A stretch of DNA of 64,000 nucleotides from an uncultured Poribacteria bacterium (lineage in GTDB: Bacteria; Poribacteria; WGA-4E; WGA-3G), in the NCBI GenBank assembly GCA_958295855.1, contig OY282383.1:3266481-3330480 (forward strand), written 5' to 3'. The notes under the pieces were generated by a model that was not told where the DNA came from, made no database searches, and was given only the letters and a program-made list of their open reading frames with translations. Both the position numbers and the translations under genes were made by a program. Shown here one piece after another: positions 15,351-23,524 of the stretch (position 1 is its first letter; every line of letters begins with the position of its first letter).

Positions 15351-16853
15351 TCAGACAGAAACATCCACCGGCAACCACATCGAAACCGTCGTCCCCTTGC
15401 CCGGCGTGCTATCAATCTCCACACTACCGCCATGCTCCTCAAGGATGCGTTTGACATTTGCCAACCCAAGCCCTGTCCCCTTCGTCTTCCGAGTAAAGAA
15501 AGGCTCAAATAGGTGAGCTAGGGCTTCATCAGGGATGCCTACCCCGGTATCCGAAACTTTGATGCACACTTTGTCCCGGTCACGGCACGGCGGAGCGTGC
15601 CTACTACTGTCACTGTCACTGTCACGGCACGGCGGAGCGTGCCTACTACTGTCACTGTCACGGCACGGCGGAGCGTGCCTACTACTGTTGGGCTGGGTCG
15701 TGGCGATGGTTAATGTACCCCCTTGCGGCATCGCCTCCATTGCATTCAACACAACATTCATAAATGCCTGTTTCAGTTTATCGGAATCAAACTGGATCTC
15801 GGGGAGTGCCGAGTCAAACGTTCTCACTAACTGAATCTGATGGTGTGCCAAATTCGCTTCCATCAAGGCTAAAACGGCTTTTAATGCTGGCGCGAGCGGT
15901 TGTCGCGTGAGGTTAAGCGTTGCAGGCCGTGCAAAATCCATCAAGCCCTTAACGATGCTGTCAATTCGCTCAATCTCCTCAAGAATATAGCGAAGCGATT
16001 GTTGATGTTGTTCCGTGGACATCTCCGGTTTCTGCAGCAACATTTGTGCTAACATCCGCATGGACGACAACGGATTCCGGATCTCATGCGCGAACGAGGC
16101 AGACATTTTCCCTGCTGTCGCCAAGCGTTCGGCTTGAATCAGTTTATCTCTGGATTGCTGGAGCTCCTGCGTCATAAGATTAAACGCGGACGCTAAATCG
16201 CCTATCTCATCCTGAGGCTTGAGTTCACACTGCTCATCAAGGTTTCCCGCCGCGACCTGCGTTGTAAAGCCGACCAAGGCTTTTATCGGTTCTGTTAAAT
16301 TCTTTCCAATGCGATGACTAATGAGGGCGACCAGTGCCATAACAAGAACGGCAATGCCTAACATATACCATGTGAGGGTACGCTTCGCCTCGGCGATTTT
16401 CTCCATCGGCCGCAACAGGCAGTAGAATCGCCCAGGGGGGAGTAAAAGATAAAAGACTTTGTAAGGTGTGCCACCGAGTGTCACATCGTGCGTCACAGGT
16501 TCTCCATCTGCTTGCTGGAGGCGTTGCTTAACCTCATCCAACCGCATTTTCTCCGCCAAATTTTCCCAATGTTGCTCTGCATCGGAGAGTTCAGTAAGCG
16601 TGCTTAAATTGAGTGTGTAATCCGATCCGAAAATCATCACCTCTACACTATATGCCTGCTTAACCTTTTCGCTATCCCGAACAAACCCCGTTTCTACGAT
16701 GACGTTGAGCCAGCCTTGGGTTTCACGCGTAAACTGTTCATTGTATTTCCAGGCAAAGATTTCAACAGCTATCAACGGTACCACAACGGCAACGAGTGTG
16801 AAGAGGAGCAAGAACGGAAGAACAATTTTGGTTTGAATGCTATACCGGCGCAT
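15351..16853 (-). CDS. membrane sensor histidine kinase with in-frame repeat insert
   Basis: 500 residues. TM1 lies at about 10-32 (FLLLFTLVAVVVPLIAVEIF), a periplasmic sensor region at 35-165 and TM2 at about 165-185. A HAMP domain follows (ISHRIGKNLTEPIKALVGF), then HisKA with the phospho-acceptor H in SFAHEIRNPLSSMRML, then HATPase_c with the N-box AFMNVVLNAMEAMPQGG, G1 DTGVGIPDEAL and G2 GTGLGLANVKRIL. Between the N-box and G1 there is a low-complexity insert with three copies of SSRHAPPCRD, encoded by PR-B palindromes. The insert is in frame and lies in a loop region, so the kinase may still work. No adjacent response regulator. GAGGGA precedes the ATG. Confidence 0.9.
   Translation of the reverse strand: MRRYSIQTKIVLPFLLLFTLVAVVVPLIAVEIFAWKYNEQFTRETQGWLNVIVETGFVRDSEKVKQAYSVEVMIFGSDYTLNLSTLTELSDAEQHWENLAEKMRLDEVKQRLQQADGEPVTHDVTLGGTPYKVFYLLLPPGRFYCLLRPMEKIAEAKRTLTWYMLGIAVLVMALVALISHRIGKNLTEPIKALVGFTTQVAAGNLDEQCELKPQDEIGDLASAFNLMTQELQQSRDKLIQAERLATAGKMSASFAHEIRNPLSSMRMLAQMLLQKPEMSTEQHQQSLRYILEEIERIDSIVKGLMDFARPATLNLTRQPLAPALKAVLALMEANLAHHQIQLVRTFDSALPEIQFDSDKLKQAFMNVVLNAMEAMPQGGTLTIATTQPNSSRHAPPCRDSDSSRHAPPCRDSDSDSSRHAPPCRDRDKVCIKVSDTGVGIPDEALAHLFEPFFTRKTKGTGLGLANVKRILEEHGGSVEIDSTPGKGTTVSMWLPVDVSV
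15580..15690. repeat. three tandem PR-B copies in frame in a histidine kinase
   Basis: GGCACGGCGGAGCGTGCC (arms GGCACG and CGTGCC) followed by TACTACTGTCACTGTC-like spacers, three times. Encodes SSRHAPPCRDSDSD repeats on the minus strand. The multiple of three is preserved across all copies. Confidence 0.8.
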
Positions 16854-17268
16854 CGGAATCCCTCTTTTTTCGTTTGTAGTCGTGCAATTTATCGCATGTC
16901 CGGTTGTCTTGTTTTTTGCAATGAGTATACCCTAAGTAGCTTGACATGTCAACCTCGCGCATGTAGGAGGGTGTGCAAAGTTTTTGACATCAAATGAACG
17001 CCCACATTCCTTGATAAAAACGAACAAAAAACTGAATAAACCTGTCTAAATAAGAAAAGTGGGAACTTTTTGCCTTATGCGGTGTATAAACTTAAAGTTT
17101 TTGGATGCGCTGTAGGACGTTGCTTGAATGTCACAAGGGCATTTCGTTTTTTTATTCAGTGCGAAAAAAGGCAAAAAATCACTTTTTATTATCTTTTTTT
17201 TAGTTGGTGTCTCTATAAAACGATATTGGAGAAAATTTATCTTTCGCTTTACATGTGGAGAAAATATT
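16854..17268. promoter_or_regulatory. AT-rich divergent intergenic region
   Basis: Lies between the divergent kinase and sigma-factor genes. A perfect 12-bp palindrome TTGACATGTCAA (16941-16952) could be an operator or overlap a -35 element. Another TTGACA-like site is near 16985. No ORF with coding character and a ribosome site is seen. Confidence 0.4.
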
Positions 17269-17916
17269 ATGGAAAATGCTAAGCAAATTTCCGCCGCGTT
17301 GGTGACACACACTGAACCTGAACGCATCGATGAGCAGGAACTGGTCGAGCGGTTTCAGAATGGCGACACCGAGGCTTTTAACCCACTTGTGCTTAAATAT
17401 CAACAAAAAATCTATAACCTAATTTACCTGCGTGTCCACGACCGGGAGACGGCAAAGGACCTGTGCCAAGATGTTTTCCTCAAGGCGTTTCTGGCGCTGC
17501 CCAACTTCAAGCAGGAATCTGCGTTTTACAGCTGGCTTTACCGGATAGCTGTGAATTGTAGCATTGACTTCCTGCGCAAACGCAACCGAAGCACGGTTTT
17601 CCCGCTTGAGGAATTACCCTTTAACGCCGACGACACGCTCCAAATGATGGATACGCACCCGCCGCCCTCTCAAATTGTTGAAAATAAGGAGCTTCGGCGT
17701 ATCATTCGCAAGGCAGTGCAGCAACTTCCACCCGGCCAGCGACGCGTTTTTAATCTGCGCTACCGAAAAGAGCTGCCCATTAAAGAGATTGCGTCCATCT
17801 TGAACAGGTCGGAGGGTACGATTAAAACGCACTTGCACCATGCGCACCGTCGGCTTCGGGACCTGCTGCGCCCCTACTTGCGAAATGAACCCGTTGAATG
17901 GATTGGAGAATCTTAA
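17269..17916 (+). CDS. ECF-type RNA polymerase sigma factor
   Basis: 215 residues from the ATG at 17269, chosen because GGAG stands 8 bases upstream and because the conserved region begins soon after; an in-frame TTG or ATG further upstream would add a lysine- and phenylalanine-rich tail without family support. Region 2 reads LVLKYQQKIYNLIYLRVHDR and DLCQDVFLKAFLALPNF, with region 2.4 FYSWLYRIAVNCSIDFLRKR. Region 4 has the helix-turn-helix LPIKEIASILNRSEGTIKTHLHHAHRRL. It would direct RNA polymerase to a stress or envelope regulon. No anti-sigma gene is adjacent. Confidence 0.9.
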   Translation: MENAKQISAALVTHTEPERIDEQELVERFQNGDTEAFNPLVLKYQQKIYNLIYLRVHDRETAKDLCQDVFLKAFLALPNFKQESAFYSWLYRIAVNCSIDFLRKRNRSTVFPLEELPFNADDTLQMMDTHPPPSQIVENKELRRIIRKAVQQLPPGQRRVFNLRYRKELPIKEIASILNRSEGTIKTHLHHAHRRLRDLLRPYLRNEPVEWIGES

Positions 17917-18022
17917 ATCTGGGCGTGTAGAGCGCAGCTTGCAAGCCAATATAAGGTAGGGGCGCTCTCCGAATCGCGACAGAAACTCTCGCGACAGAAA
18001 TTCTGAAAAAATGTAAATTTTC

Positions 18023-18051
18023 TTGACAATCTCTTTTATATGTAGTATAAT
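18023..18051 (+). promoter_or_regulatory. consensus promoter of the tRNA-Ser-like array
   Basis: TTGACA at 18023-18028 and TATAAT at 18046-18051 with a 17-base spacer, a perfect sigma-70 consensus. It lies about 20 bases upstream of the first tRNA-like unit, so the entire array and the tRNA-Ser genes are likely one strong transcript. Confidence 0.8.
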
Positions 18052-18072
18052 TACTATCATGAATCAGAAAAA

Positions 18073-19170
18073 GGTGGGATGGCTGAGTGGACGAAAACGG
18101 CAGTCTTGGCGTTTCATACCAGGCGTTGTGGCGCAAACCACCGTGGGTCCGAATCCTACTGCCATCGCCATGACAAATAGAGGTGGAATGGCTGAGTGGA
18201 CGAAAGCGGCGGTCTTGGCGTTTCATACCAGGCGTTGTGGCGCAAACCACCGTGGGTTCGAATCCTACTCCCACCGCCATGACAAATAGAGGTGGAATGG
18301 CTGAGTGGACGAAAGCGGCGGTCTTGGCGTTTCATACCAGGCGTTGTGGCGCAAACCACCGTGGGTTCGAATCCTACTCCCACCGCCATGACAAATAGAG
18401 GTGGAATGGCTGAGTGGACGAAAACGATAGAGGTGGGATGGCTGAGTGGACGAAAACGGCAGTCTTGGCGTTTCATACAGGGCGTTGTGGCGCAAGCCAC
18501 CGTGGGTCCGAATCCTACTGCCATCGTCATGACAAATAGAGGTGGAATGGCTGAGTGGACGAAAACGGCAGTCTTGGCGTTTCATACAGGGCGTTGTGGC
18601 GCAAGCCACCGTGGGTCCGAATCCTACTCCCACCGTCATTACAAATAGAGGTGGGATGGCTGAGTGGACGAAAACGATAGAGGTGGGATGGCTGAGTGGA
18701 CGAAAGCGGCGGTCTTGGCGTTTCATACCAGGCGTTGTGGCGCAAGCCACCGTGGGTTCGAATCCTACTCCCATCGCCATGACAAATAGAGGTGGAATGG
18801 CTGAGTGGACGAAAACGATAGAGGTGGGATGGCTGAGTGGACGAAAGCGGCGGTCTTGGTGTTTCATACCAGGCGTTGTGGCGCAAACCACCGTGGGTTC
18901 GAATCCTACTCCCACCGCCATGACAAATAGAGGTGGAATGGCTGAGTGGACGAAAACGATAGAGGTGGGATGGCTGAGTGGACGAAAGCGGCGGTCTTGG
19001 CGTTTCATACCAGGCGTTGTGGCGCAAGCCACCGTCTGTTTGTTTCCTACTGCCACCGTCATTACAAATAGAGGTGGGATGGCTGAGTGGACGAAAGCGG
19101 CGGTCTTGGCGTTTCATACCAGGCGTTGTGGCGCAAGCCACCGTGGGTTCGAATCCTACTTCCACCGCCA
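18073..19170 (+). repeat. array of nine tRNA-Ser-like 98-bp units and five truncated units
   Basis: Full units start at 18073, 18182, 18291, 18432, 18541, 18682, 18823, 18964 and 19073. Each is 98 bp and ends in CCA (or TCA), most followed by TGACAAATAGA or TTACAAATAGA. Each keeps the acceptor stem, D arm (TGGCTGAGTGGACGAAA), variable arm (TTGTGGCGCAA-CCACC) and T arm (GTGGGTTCGAATCC), but the anticodon loop and 3' stem of the real gene are replaced by a 10-bp longer sequence containing GGCGTTTCATACCAGGCG. Truncated units of about 30 bp, stopping after the D arm with ACGATAG, begin at 18400, 18650, 18791, 18932 and 19182. Unit 8 has a damaged T loop. Long ORFs on both strands are shadows of the repeats. 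Confidence 0.9.
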
Positions 19171-19213
19171 TGACAAATAGAGGTGGAATGGCTGAGTGGA
19201 CGAAAACGATAGA

Positions 19214-19301
19214 GGTGGGATGGCTGAGTGGACGAAAGCGGCGGTCTTGAAAACCGTTGTGGCGCAAGCCACCGTGGGTTCGAATCCTACTCCCACCGCC
19301 A
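19214..19301 (+). tRNA. tRNA-Ser (anticodon UGA)
   Basis: 88 nt including encoded CCA. Acceptor GGTGGGA pairs with TCCCACC; anticodon loop CTTGAAA gives UGA; a long variable arm and GGTTCGAATCC T loop mark it as a serine tRNA. It is the only unit in the array with a normal anticodon arm. Confidence 0.95.
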
Positions 19302-19304
19302 TTA

Positions 19305-19389
19305 GGAGAGGTGCAGGAGTGGTTGAACTGGACTGCCTGCTAAGCAGTTATGGCGCAAGCCATCGTGGGTTCGAATCCCACCCTCTCCG
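19305..19389 (+). tRNA. tRNA-Ser (anticodon GCU)
   Basis: Acceptor GGAGAGG pairs with CCTCTCC, anticodon loop CTGCTAA gives GCU, long variable arm present. CCA is not encoded. A T-run (TCTTTTTTTA) follows and probably terminates the array transcript. Confidence 0.95.
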
Positions 19390-19534
19390 TCTTTTTTTAA
19401 AAATTTCATAGGTACCACACAGTAGTCACGCAATGTTCAAGCGGAAATGCGGGTTACTATTTTATGCGTTAAGAAAAGTGTAGCGTGTTACTTGGATTTT
19501 TCCCGCATGCAAACGCCGTAGATGCGAAAAATAC

Positions 19535-19608
19535 GCGCCTGTAGCTCAGCGGATTAGAGCATCTGACTACGGATCAGAAGGCCGGGGGTTCGAATCCTCT
19601 CAGGCGCT
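19535..19608 (+). tRNA. tRNA-Arg (anticodon ACG)
   Basis: Acceptor GCGCCTG pairs with CAGGCGC; anticodon loop CTACGGA gives ACG, whose A34 is normally converted to inosine by TadA. The tadA gene starts 30 bases downstream. CCA not encoded. Confidence 0.95.
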
Positions 19609-19637
19609 TTAAATAGGTTTTCTAGGCAGAATTTGGA

Positions 19638-20096
19638 TTGGATAGCGATGTTTTCTGGATGGGACAAGCACTTGAATTAGCGCGTCACGCAGGCGAAAAG
19701 GGCGAAGTACCCGTCGGGGCACTCCTCGTTCGGGACGATGTTCTGATTGCTGAAGCGCATAACCTACGCGAAACGCGAGGCAGCCCCATCGCCCACGCAG
19801 AAATGCTTGCCATACAGGCGGCTTCCGAAAAGATTGGCAATTGGAGATTTATTGATACGACACTTTATGTGACGTTGGAACCGTGTCCAATGTGTGCTGG
19901 CGCAATCGTGTTAGCACGTATTCCGAAGGTTGTTTACGCTACAACGGATCCGAAATCCGGGGCGGCTGGAACGCTTTACAATATTCTCCAAGATGCGCGG
20001 TTGAATCATCAGGTTGAATTGGTGAGTGGGGTGTTAGCAGAAGAAAGCAGCGCACTTTTGAAATCCTTTTTTCAGCAACGGCGGCATAAATTGTAG
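19638..20096 (+). CDS. tadA: tRNA-specific adenosine deaminase
   Basis: 152 residues, usual length for the family. It deaminates A34 to inosine in tRNA-Arg(ACG), which lets one tRNA read CGU, CGC and CGA. Zinc ligands and catalytic glutamate are visible in AHAEMLAI (HAE) and EPCPMCAGAIVLARI (PCxxC). The N-terminal FWMGQALELARHAGEKGEVPVGALLV is typical. The start is a TTG at 19638; the first in-frame ATG (in FWMG) would remove conserved residues. It sits directly behind its own substrate tRNA gene. Confidence 0.95.
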   Translation: MDSDVFWMGQALELARHAGEKGEVPVGALLVRDDVLIAEAHNLRETRGSPIAHAEMLAIQAASEKIGNWRFIDTTLYVTLEPCPMCAGAIVLARIPKVVYATTDPKSGAAGTLYNILQDARLNHQVELVSGVLAEESSALLKSFFQQRRHKL

Positions 20097-20164
20097 GCAG
20101 CGATGGTACACCGAACGATGGGCATGCACGAAGCCCGCCTTCTACGGTGAAACGGAGCACGTAA

Positions 20165-20249
20165 GGAGAGATGCAGGAGCGGTTGAACTGGACAGTCTCG
20201 AAAACTGTTGTGGCGCAAGTCACCGTGGGTTCGAATCCCACTCTCTCCG
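20165..20249 (+). tRNA. tRNA-Ser (anticodon CGA)
   Basis: Acceptor GGAGAGA pairs with TCTCTCC; anticodon loop CTCGAAA gives CGA; long variable arm TGTGGCGCAAGTCACC. CCA not encoded. Confidence 0.95.
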
Positions 20250-20293
20250 TCTGCACTATTGAATGCTACGACATTCACTTGAATCGTAATACT

Positions 20294-20366
20294 GGGGCAG
20301 TAGCTCAGTTGGGAGAGCGCATCCCTCGCACGGATGAGGTCACGGGTTCAAATCCCGTCTGCTCCA
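20294..20366 (+). tRNA. tRNA-Ala (anticodon CGC)
   Basis: Acceptor GGGGCAG pairs with CTGCTCC; anticodon stem CATCC/GGATG closes the loop CTCGCAC, giving CGC for GCG codons. T loop GGTTCAAATCC. CCA not encoded. Confidence 0.92.
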
Positions 20367-20389
20367 TTTAGCCCATGTTCAAAGTTTTC

Positions 20390-20481
20390 GGAGAGATGCA
20401 GGAGCTGGTTGAACTGGCATGACTGGAAATCATGTGTGCTGTTTTGCAGTACCGTGGGTTCGAATCCCACTCTCTCCGCCA
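20390..20481 (+). tRNA. tRNA-Ser (anticodon GGA)
   Basis: 92 nt with encoded CCA. Acceptor GGAGAGA pairs with TCTCTCC; anticodon loop CTGGAAA gives GGA; long variable arm. A run of seven T follows directly and may terminate transcription. Confidence 0.95.
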
Positions 20482-20819
20482 TTTTTTTGTCAGGCAACCT
20501 TCCCCGGCAAGCGCGCTTGCAAAGCGTGCCTACCGAGAGGGTGTGTTTAGGTTGAGATGTCAGTTTGGACAAATATCTCTGCTTCTCTTATGACACATCT
20601 TGACACTGGAATCGATTTGGGAAGAGATCGGATTCATTTGTAGTGCTATGTCCACTAATTTTGCGGGGATGCCCGAATACCTACAATTTCAGCATTGAAA
20701 CTGGACAAAGCACTCGTATTACATTCAATCATTTAATGCCTTGGCTATGCTAGGTGGGGAGGTAGCGGTGCCCTGTATCTGCAATCCGCTATAGCAGAGC
20801 TGAATCCCCAGTATGCGGC
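20482..20819. other. intergenic stretch without genes
   Basis: Contains a PR-B-like imperfect palindrome near 20500-20540 (AAGCGCGCTTGCAAAGCGTGCC). Nothing else recognised. Confidence 0.5.
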
Positions 20820-20824
20820 ATGTT

Positions 20825-20985
20825 TTTGTGGGGCCTGTCCCACGCACGTGGTGTTGAAGGTTGGGTCTTGAGCAACGGGAGCTTGTTGAACCCCGTCAGG
20901 TCCGGAAGGAAGCAGCGGCAGATAAGTTTCTCGTGTGACGCAAGGTAGCCTGACCGGAGCTAACGACGCGGGCAACGCCTGGAGG
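20825..20985 (+). ncRNA. ffs: signal recognition particle RNA
   Basis: The universally conserved tip GTCAGGTCCGGAAGGAAGCA lies at 20895-20914, with the GGAA tetraloop, the second asymmetric-loop strand downstream and the closing GGTAGCCTGACCGG. The RNA binds Ffh and targets nascent membrane proteins. Its position directly before dnaX-ybaB-recR is a common bacterial arrangement. Ends are approximate; a T-rich stretch near 21020-21030 may mark termination. Confidence 0.8.
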
Positions 20986-21138
20986 AGCATGTCAACCCTG
21001 GGTGCATAGCCATAATTTGCTTGTTTTTTTCGTATCGCCTTTCCTCCACAACAGGCTTCGCCAACAGGCATCTTCACGCGAGGTCGCCTCGCCCGTTGGG
21101 TGGCTTGTGTTTCTGCGGCCTAAAGGAGTATAGAAAAG

Positions 21139-22905
21139 ATGTCTTATGAGGTTCTCGCACAAAAATGGCGCCCCCAAAACTTCAATGACGTTGTCGGCCA
21201 AAAACACGTTACCACCACCCTAAAAAATCAGATACTCTCTGAACGCATTGGGCATGCCTACCTGTTTTGGGGGCCTAGGGGAACGGGGAAAACGACAGTC
21301 GCGCGCATCCTCGCCAAGGCTGTTAACTGTCCCAACCGCCTCGTGGAAACCGAATTTGACAAGCTCCCTACCGCTGAACCTTGCAACCAGTGTGACATTT
21401 GCACCGACATCTCACAAGGCAGATCCCTTGATGTGTTTGAAATGGATGCCGCATCCAACCGTGGCATTGATACGATTCGGGACCTTCGCGAAAACGTCAA
21501 ACTCTCGCCAGCTACTTGTACCTACAAAATCTATATCATAGATGAAGTGCACATGCTCTCAACGGAGGCGTTCAACGCTCTGCTCAAAACACTTGAAGAA
21601 CCACCCCCGCATGTCATCTTCATCATGGCAACCACCGAACATGCCAAAATTCCGAAGACGATTACCTCCCGATGTCAAGACTTCGATTTTCGACACCTAG
21701 ATGATGAAAAGGTTATCTCGCGGTTGCAGTTGATTACCACTACCGAAAACATCACAGCAGATGAAGAGGTACTCACGCTCATTGCTCGGCAATCCGAAGG
21801 ATGTCTGCGTGATGCAGAAAATTTGCTAGAACGTCTCGTCTCTTCTGTAGGCAAAAATTTAACTGTTGCTACCGTGGAACCAACCCTCGGTTTCGGCTCC
21901 AGTTTCCTCCTCCATCAACTCACTGAGGCGATTACGCAACGGAACCTCGCAGACAGCCTCGCAACCCTAAACAGGTTAGCGAAACAGGGCACCGATTTGA
22001 AGCAATGCCTCCATCAATTGATTGTCTATTTCCGGGACTTACGCCTCTTGGCGATTGACAATAACCTGGCGGAGCTAGTTCAAAGCCCCAAGTCCGATCT
22101 GCCCGAACTCAAGCAAGCCGCTGAACAGATGTCAGTTGGCAGGTTATCACGGATTATCAGAATCTTGATGCACACGACCCGGGACATCAAACAATACGGG
22201 TACGCCCAGCTCCAATTAGAAGCGGCACTCATTCAGTTAAACTCGCTTGAAGAAGGACTTCAGCTTCAGGAAATTGTCAACAAATTGTCTGCGTTGGAAC
22301 AGAAAATTGATTCAGCAGAGGGGGCTACGCACTTATCGAAGACGGCACAGTCTCCGCCGCCGCTATCCCTTGGAGCACCGCCTCCCTCCCCGCGCGCGAG
22401 GGTTTCAAGCCCACAAGCAGGGTCAACGCACGCCGATTTTCACGCTGAAACGGAGCCGCAAGGCATGGCACCTGAGCCTAATCCGAAGGAATTAAGCGAT
22501 GCCCTGGCGCAACAGGTGACTCGCGATCTGGCCGAGCTGCCTTCATTTTGGGAGGAGGTCAAATCACAACTTCCGATGAAAACAAGGTATGGATTGCTAA
22601 ACGAGGCGGTGCCTTCTGTTAATGGCGAGAACCGGGTTAAGATTGCGTGTTCACCTACGCATTTTTCGATAGCGAATGAAGGAGAAAAGCAAAATATTGT
22701 TGATGCATTGACACAGGTAGTGGGACAACCTGTCCAAGTCGAATGGACGAATCTCGACACTGTCCCGCAGACAGCAGATTCTACGGACGCATCGGAAAAA
22801 AAAGAACAGAAAACTGCCTACGTGCGTAAACGGGAAGCTGAGGAAGACCCACAGCTTAAAACCGTGCTACAACTTTTTGATGCCAAAATTTTAGAAACCC
22901 AATAA
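21139..22905 (+). CDS. dnaX: DNA polymerase III subunit tau/gamma
   Basis: 588 residues. AAGGAG lies 12 bases before the ATG. AAA+ clamp-loader ATPase with Walker A GPRGTGKTTVARIL (about residues 38-51), four zinc-binding cysteines (NCPN ... CNQCDIC), Walker B YIIDEVHMLS and the SRC motif TSRCQDFDF. Domain III follows to about residue 370. A proline-rich linker (about 400-445) contains repeat-like sequence, and a C-terminal domain (about 455-588) would contact the polymerase alpha subunit. It loads the sliding clamp in the replisome. Neighbours ffs, ybaB and recR support the call. Confidence 0.97.
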   Translation: MSYEVLAQKWRPQNFNDVVGQKHVTTTLKNQILSERIGHAYLFWGPRGTGKTTVARILAKAVNCPNRLVETEFDKLPTAEPCNQCDICTDISQGRSLDVFEMDAASNRGIDTIRDLRENVKLSPATCTYKIYIIDEVHMLSTEAFNALLKTLEEPPPHVIFIMATTEHAKIPKTITSRCQDFDFRHLDDEKVISRLQLITTTENITADEEVLTLIARQSEGCLRDAENLLERLVSSVGKNLTVATVEPTLGFGSSFLLHQLTEAITQRNLADSLATLNRLAKQGTDLKQCLHQLIVYFRDLRLLAIDNNLAELVQSPKSDLPELKQAAEQMSVGRLSRIIRILMHTTRDIKQYGYAQLQLEAALIQLNSLEEGLQLQEIVNKLSALEQKIDSAEGATHLSKTAQSPPPLSLGAPPPSPRARVSSPQAGSTHADFHAETEPQGMAPEPNPKELSDALAQQVTRDLAELPSFWEEVKSQLPMKTRYGLLNEAVPSVNGENRVKIACSPTHFSIANEGEKQNIVDALTQVVGQPVQVEWTNLDTVPQTADSTDASEKKEQKTAYVRKREAEEDPQLKTVLQLFDAKILETQ

Positions 22906-23086
22906 CCGCTTCTTCGTATGCTTAACGTCCTGTTCGTTTCTTATCGCCTTCTATGACAGGAGGAAAAACGGCACAGCGGCAACAGAGTACGAAAGAAGTT
23001 TCTTGGTTAATCTGATTGATAAAGGAGAGATATCCGGGGCTCTGTGTCCATCTCATTTATGACAGGGGCCGGACAACTTTGTTATT
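22906..23086. other. short intergenic gap
   Basis: 181 bp with AAAGGAGAG near 23021 but no ORF of its own. Nothing recognised. Confidence 0.4.
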
Positions 23087-23395
23087 ATGAAAATGAACGA
23101 CCTGATGAAACAGGCGCAGCAAATGCAAAAGCGGATGCTTGAGATTCGAGAAGAACTTGCAAATCGCACCGTTGAAGCCACCGTCGGCGGGGGTATGGTA
23201 ACCGCTGTTGTCAATGGCCAACAGGAAGTCGTCTCACTCCGCATTACCCCGGAAGTCGTAGATCCGGAAGATACCGAAATGCTTGAAGACTTGGTAGTGG
23301 CTGCTGTCAATGAGGCGCTGCAACAATCTCAAGAACTGATGTCCGCAGAAATGAGCAAATTAACCGGCGGCATTAAAATCCCAGGGCTCCCGTAA
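23087..23395 (+). CDS. ybaB: YbaB/EbfC nucleoid-associated protein
   Basis: 102 residues, normal for the family. The N-terminal coiled coil (MKMNDLMKQAQQMQKRMLEI) is followed by VEATVGGGMVTAVVNGQQEV, the conserved beta core, and the helix LEDLVVAAVNEALQQSQELM. It binds DNA as a dimer. Position between dnaX and recR is canonical. The ribosome site is weak. Confidence 0.95.
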   Translation: MKMNDLMKQAQQMQKRMLEIREELANRTVEATVGGGMVTAVVNGQQEVVSLRITPEVVDPEDTEMLEDLVVAAVNEALQQSQELMSAEMSKLTGGIKIPGLP

Positions 23396-23524
23396 ACAGT
23401 GTCGGGACACCTCGCTATACCCTAGCATCTTCGATCTCCGGATTAGGTAGTAGGCACACGCCGTTGCGCTGTACACGGCAAATAGGTTAAAAATAGCCAG
23501 TGCTGTCAGTTTTTTCCGAGGGGG
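23396..23524. repeat. gap with a PR-B unit
   Basis: TAGTAGGCACACGCCG at 23446-23461 is a PR-B half unit. Otherwise nothing recognised. Confidence 0.5.

Noticed and set aside
18100..18140. Intron in the tRNA-Ser-like units
   Set aside because: The extra length is only about 10 nt and replaces part of the anticodon arm. No normal anticodon arm is restored by removing a continuous piece, and group I introns are far longer.
18073..19170. CRISPR array
   Set aside because: The units are 98 bp and tRNA-like, the spacers are constant (TGACAAATAGA) and no cas gene is near.
17822..19267. Long ORFs on both strands of the tRNA-like array (repeated GFEPTVACATTPGMK and GWLSGRKRRSWRF peptides)
   Set aside because: They only translate tRNA-Ser sequence and its repeats. 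The reverse-strand GFEPTV peptides are a well-known artefact of tRNA-Ser genes. No start or ribosome site pattern supports them.
19939..20572. Short minus-strand ORFs with ERVGFEPTV over the single tRNA-Ser genes
   Set aside because: Antisense shadows of tRNA genes, same artefact.
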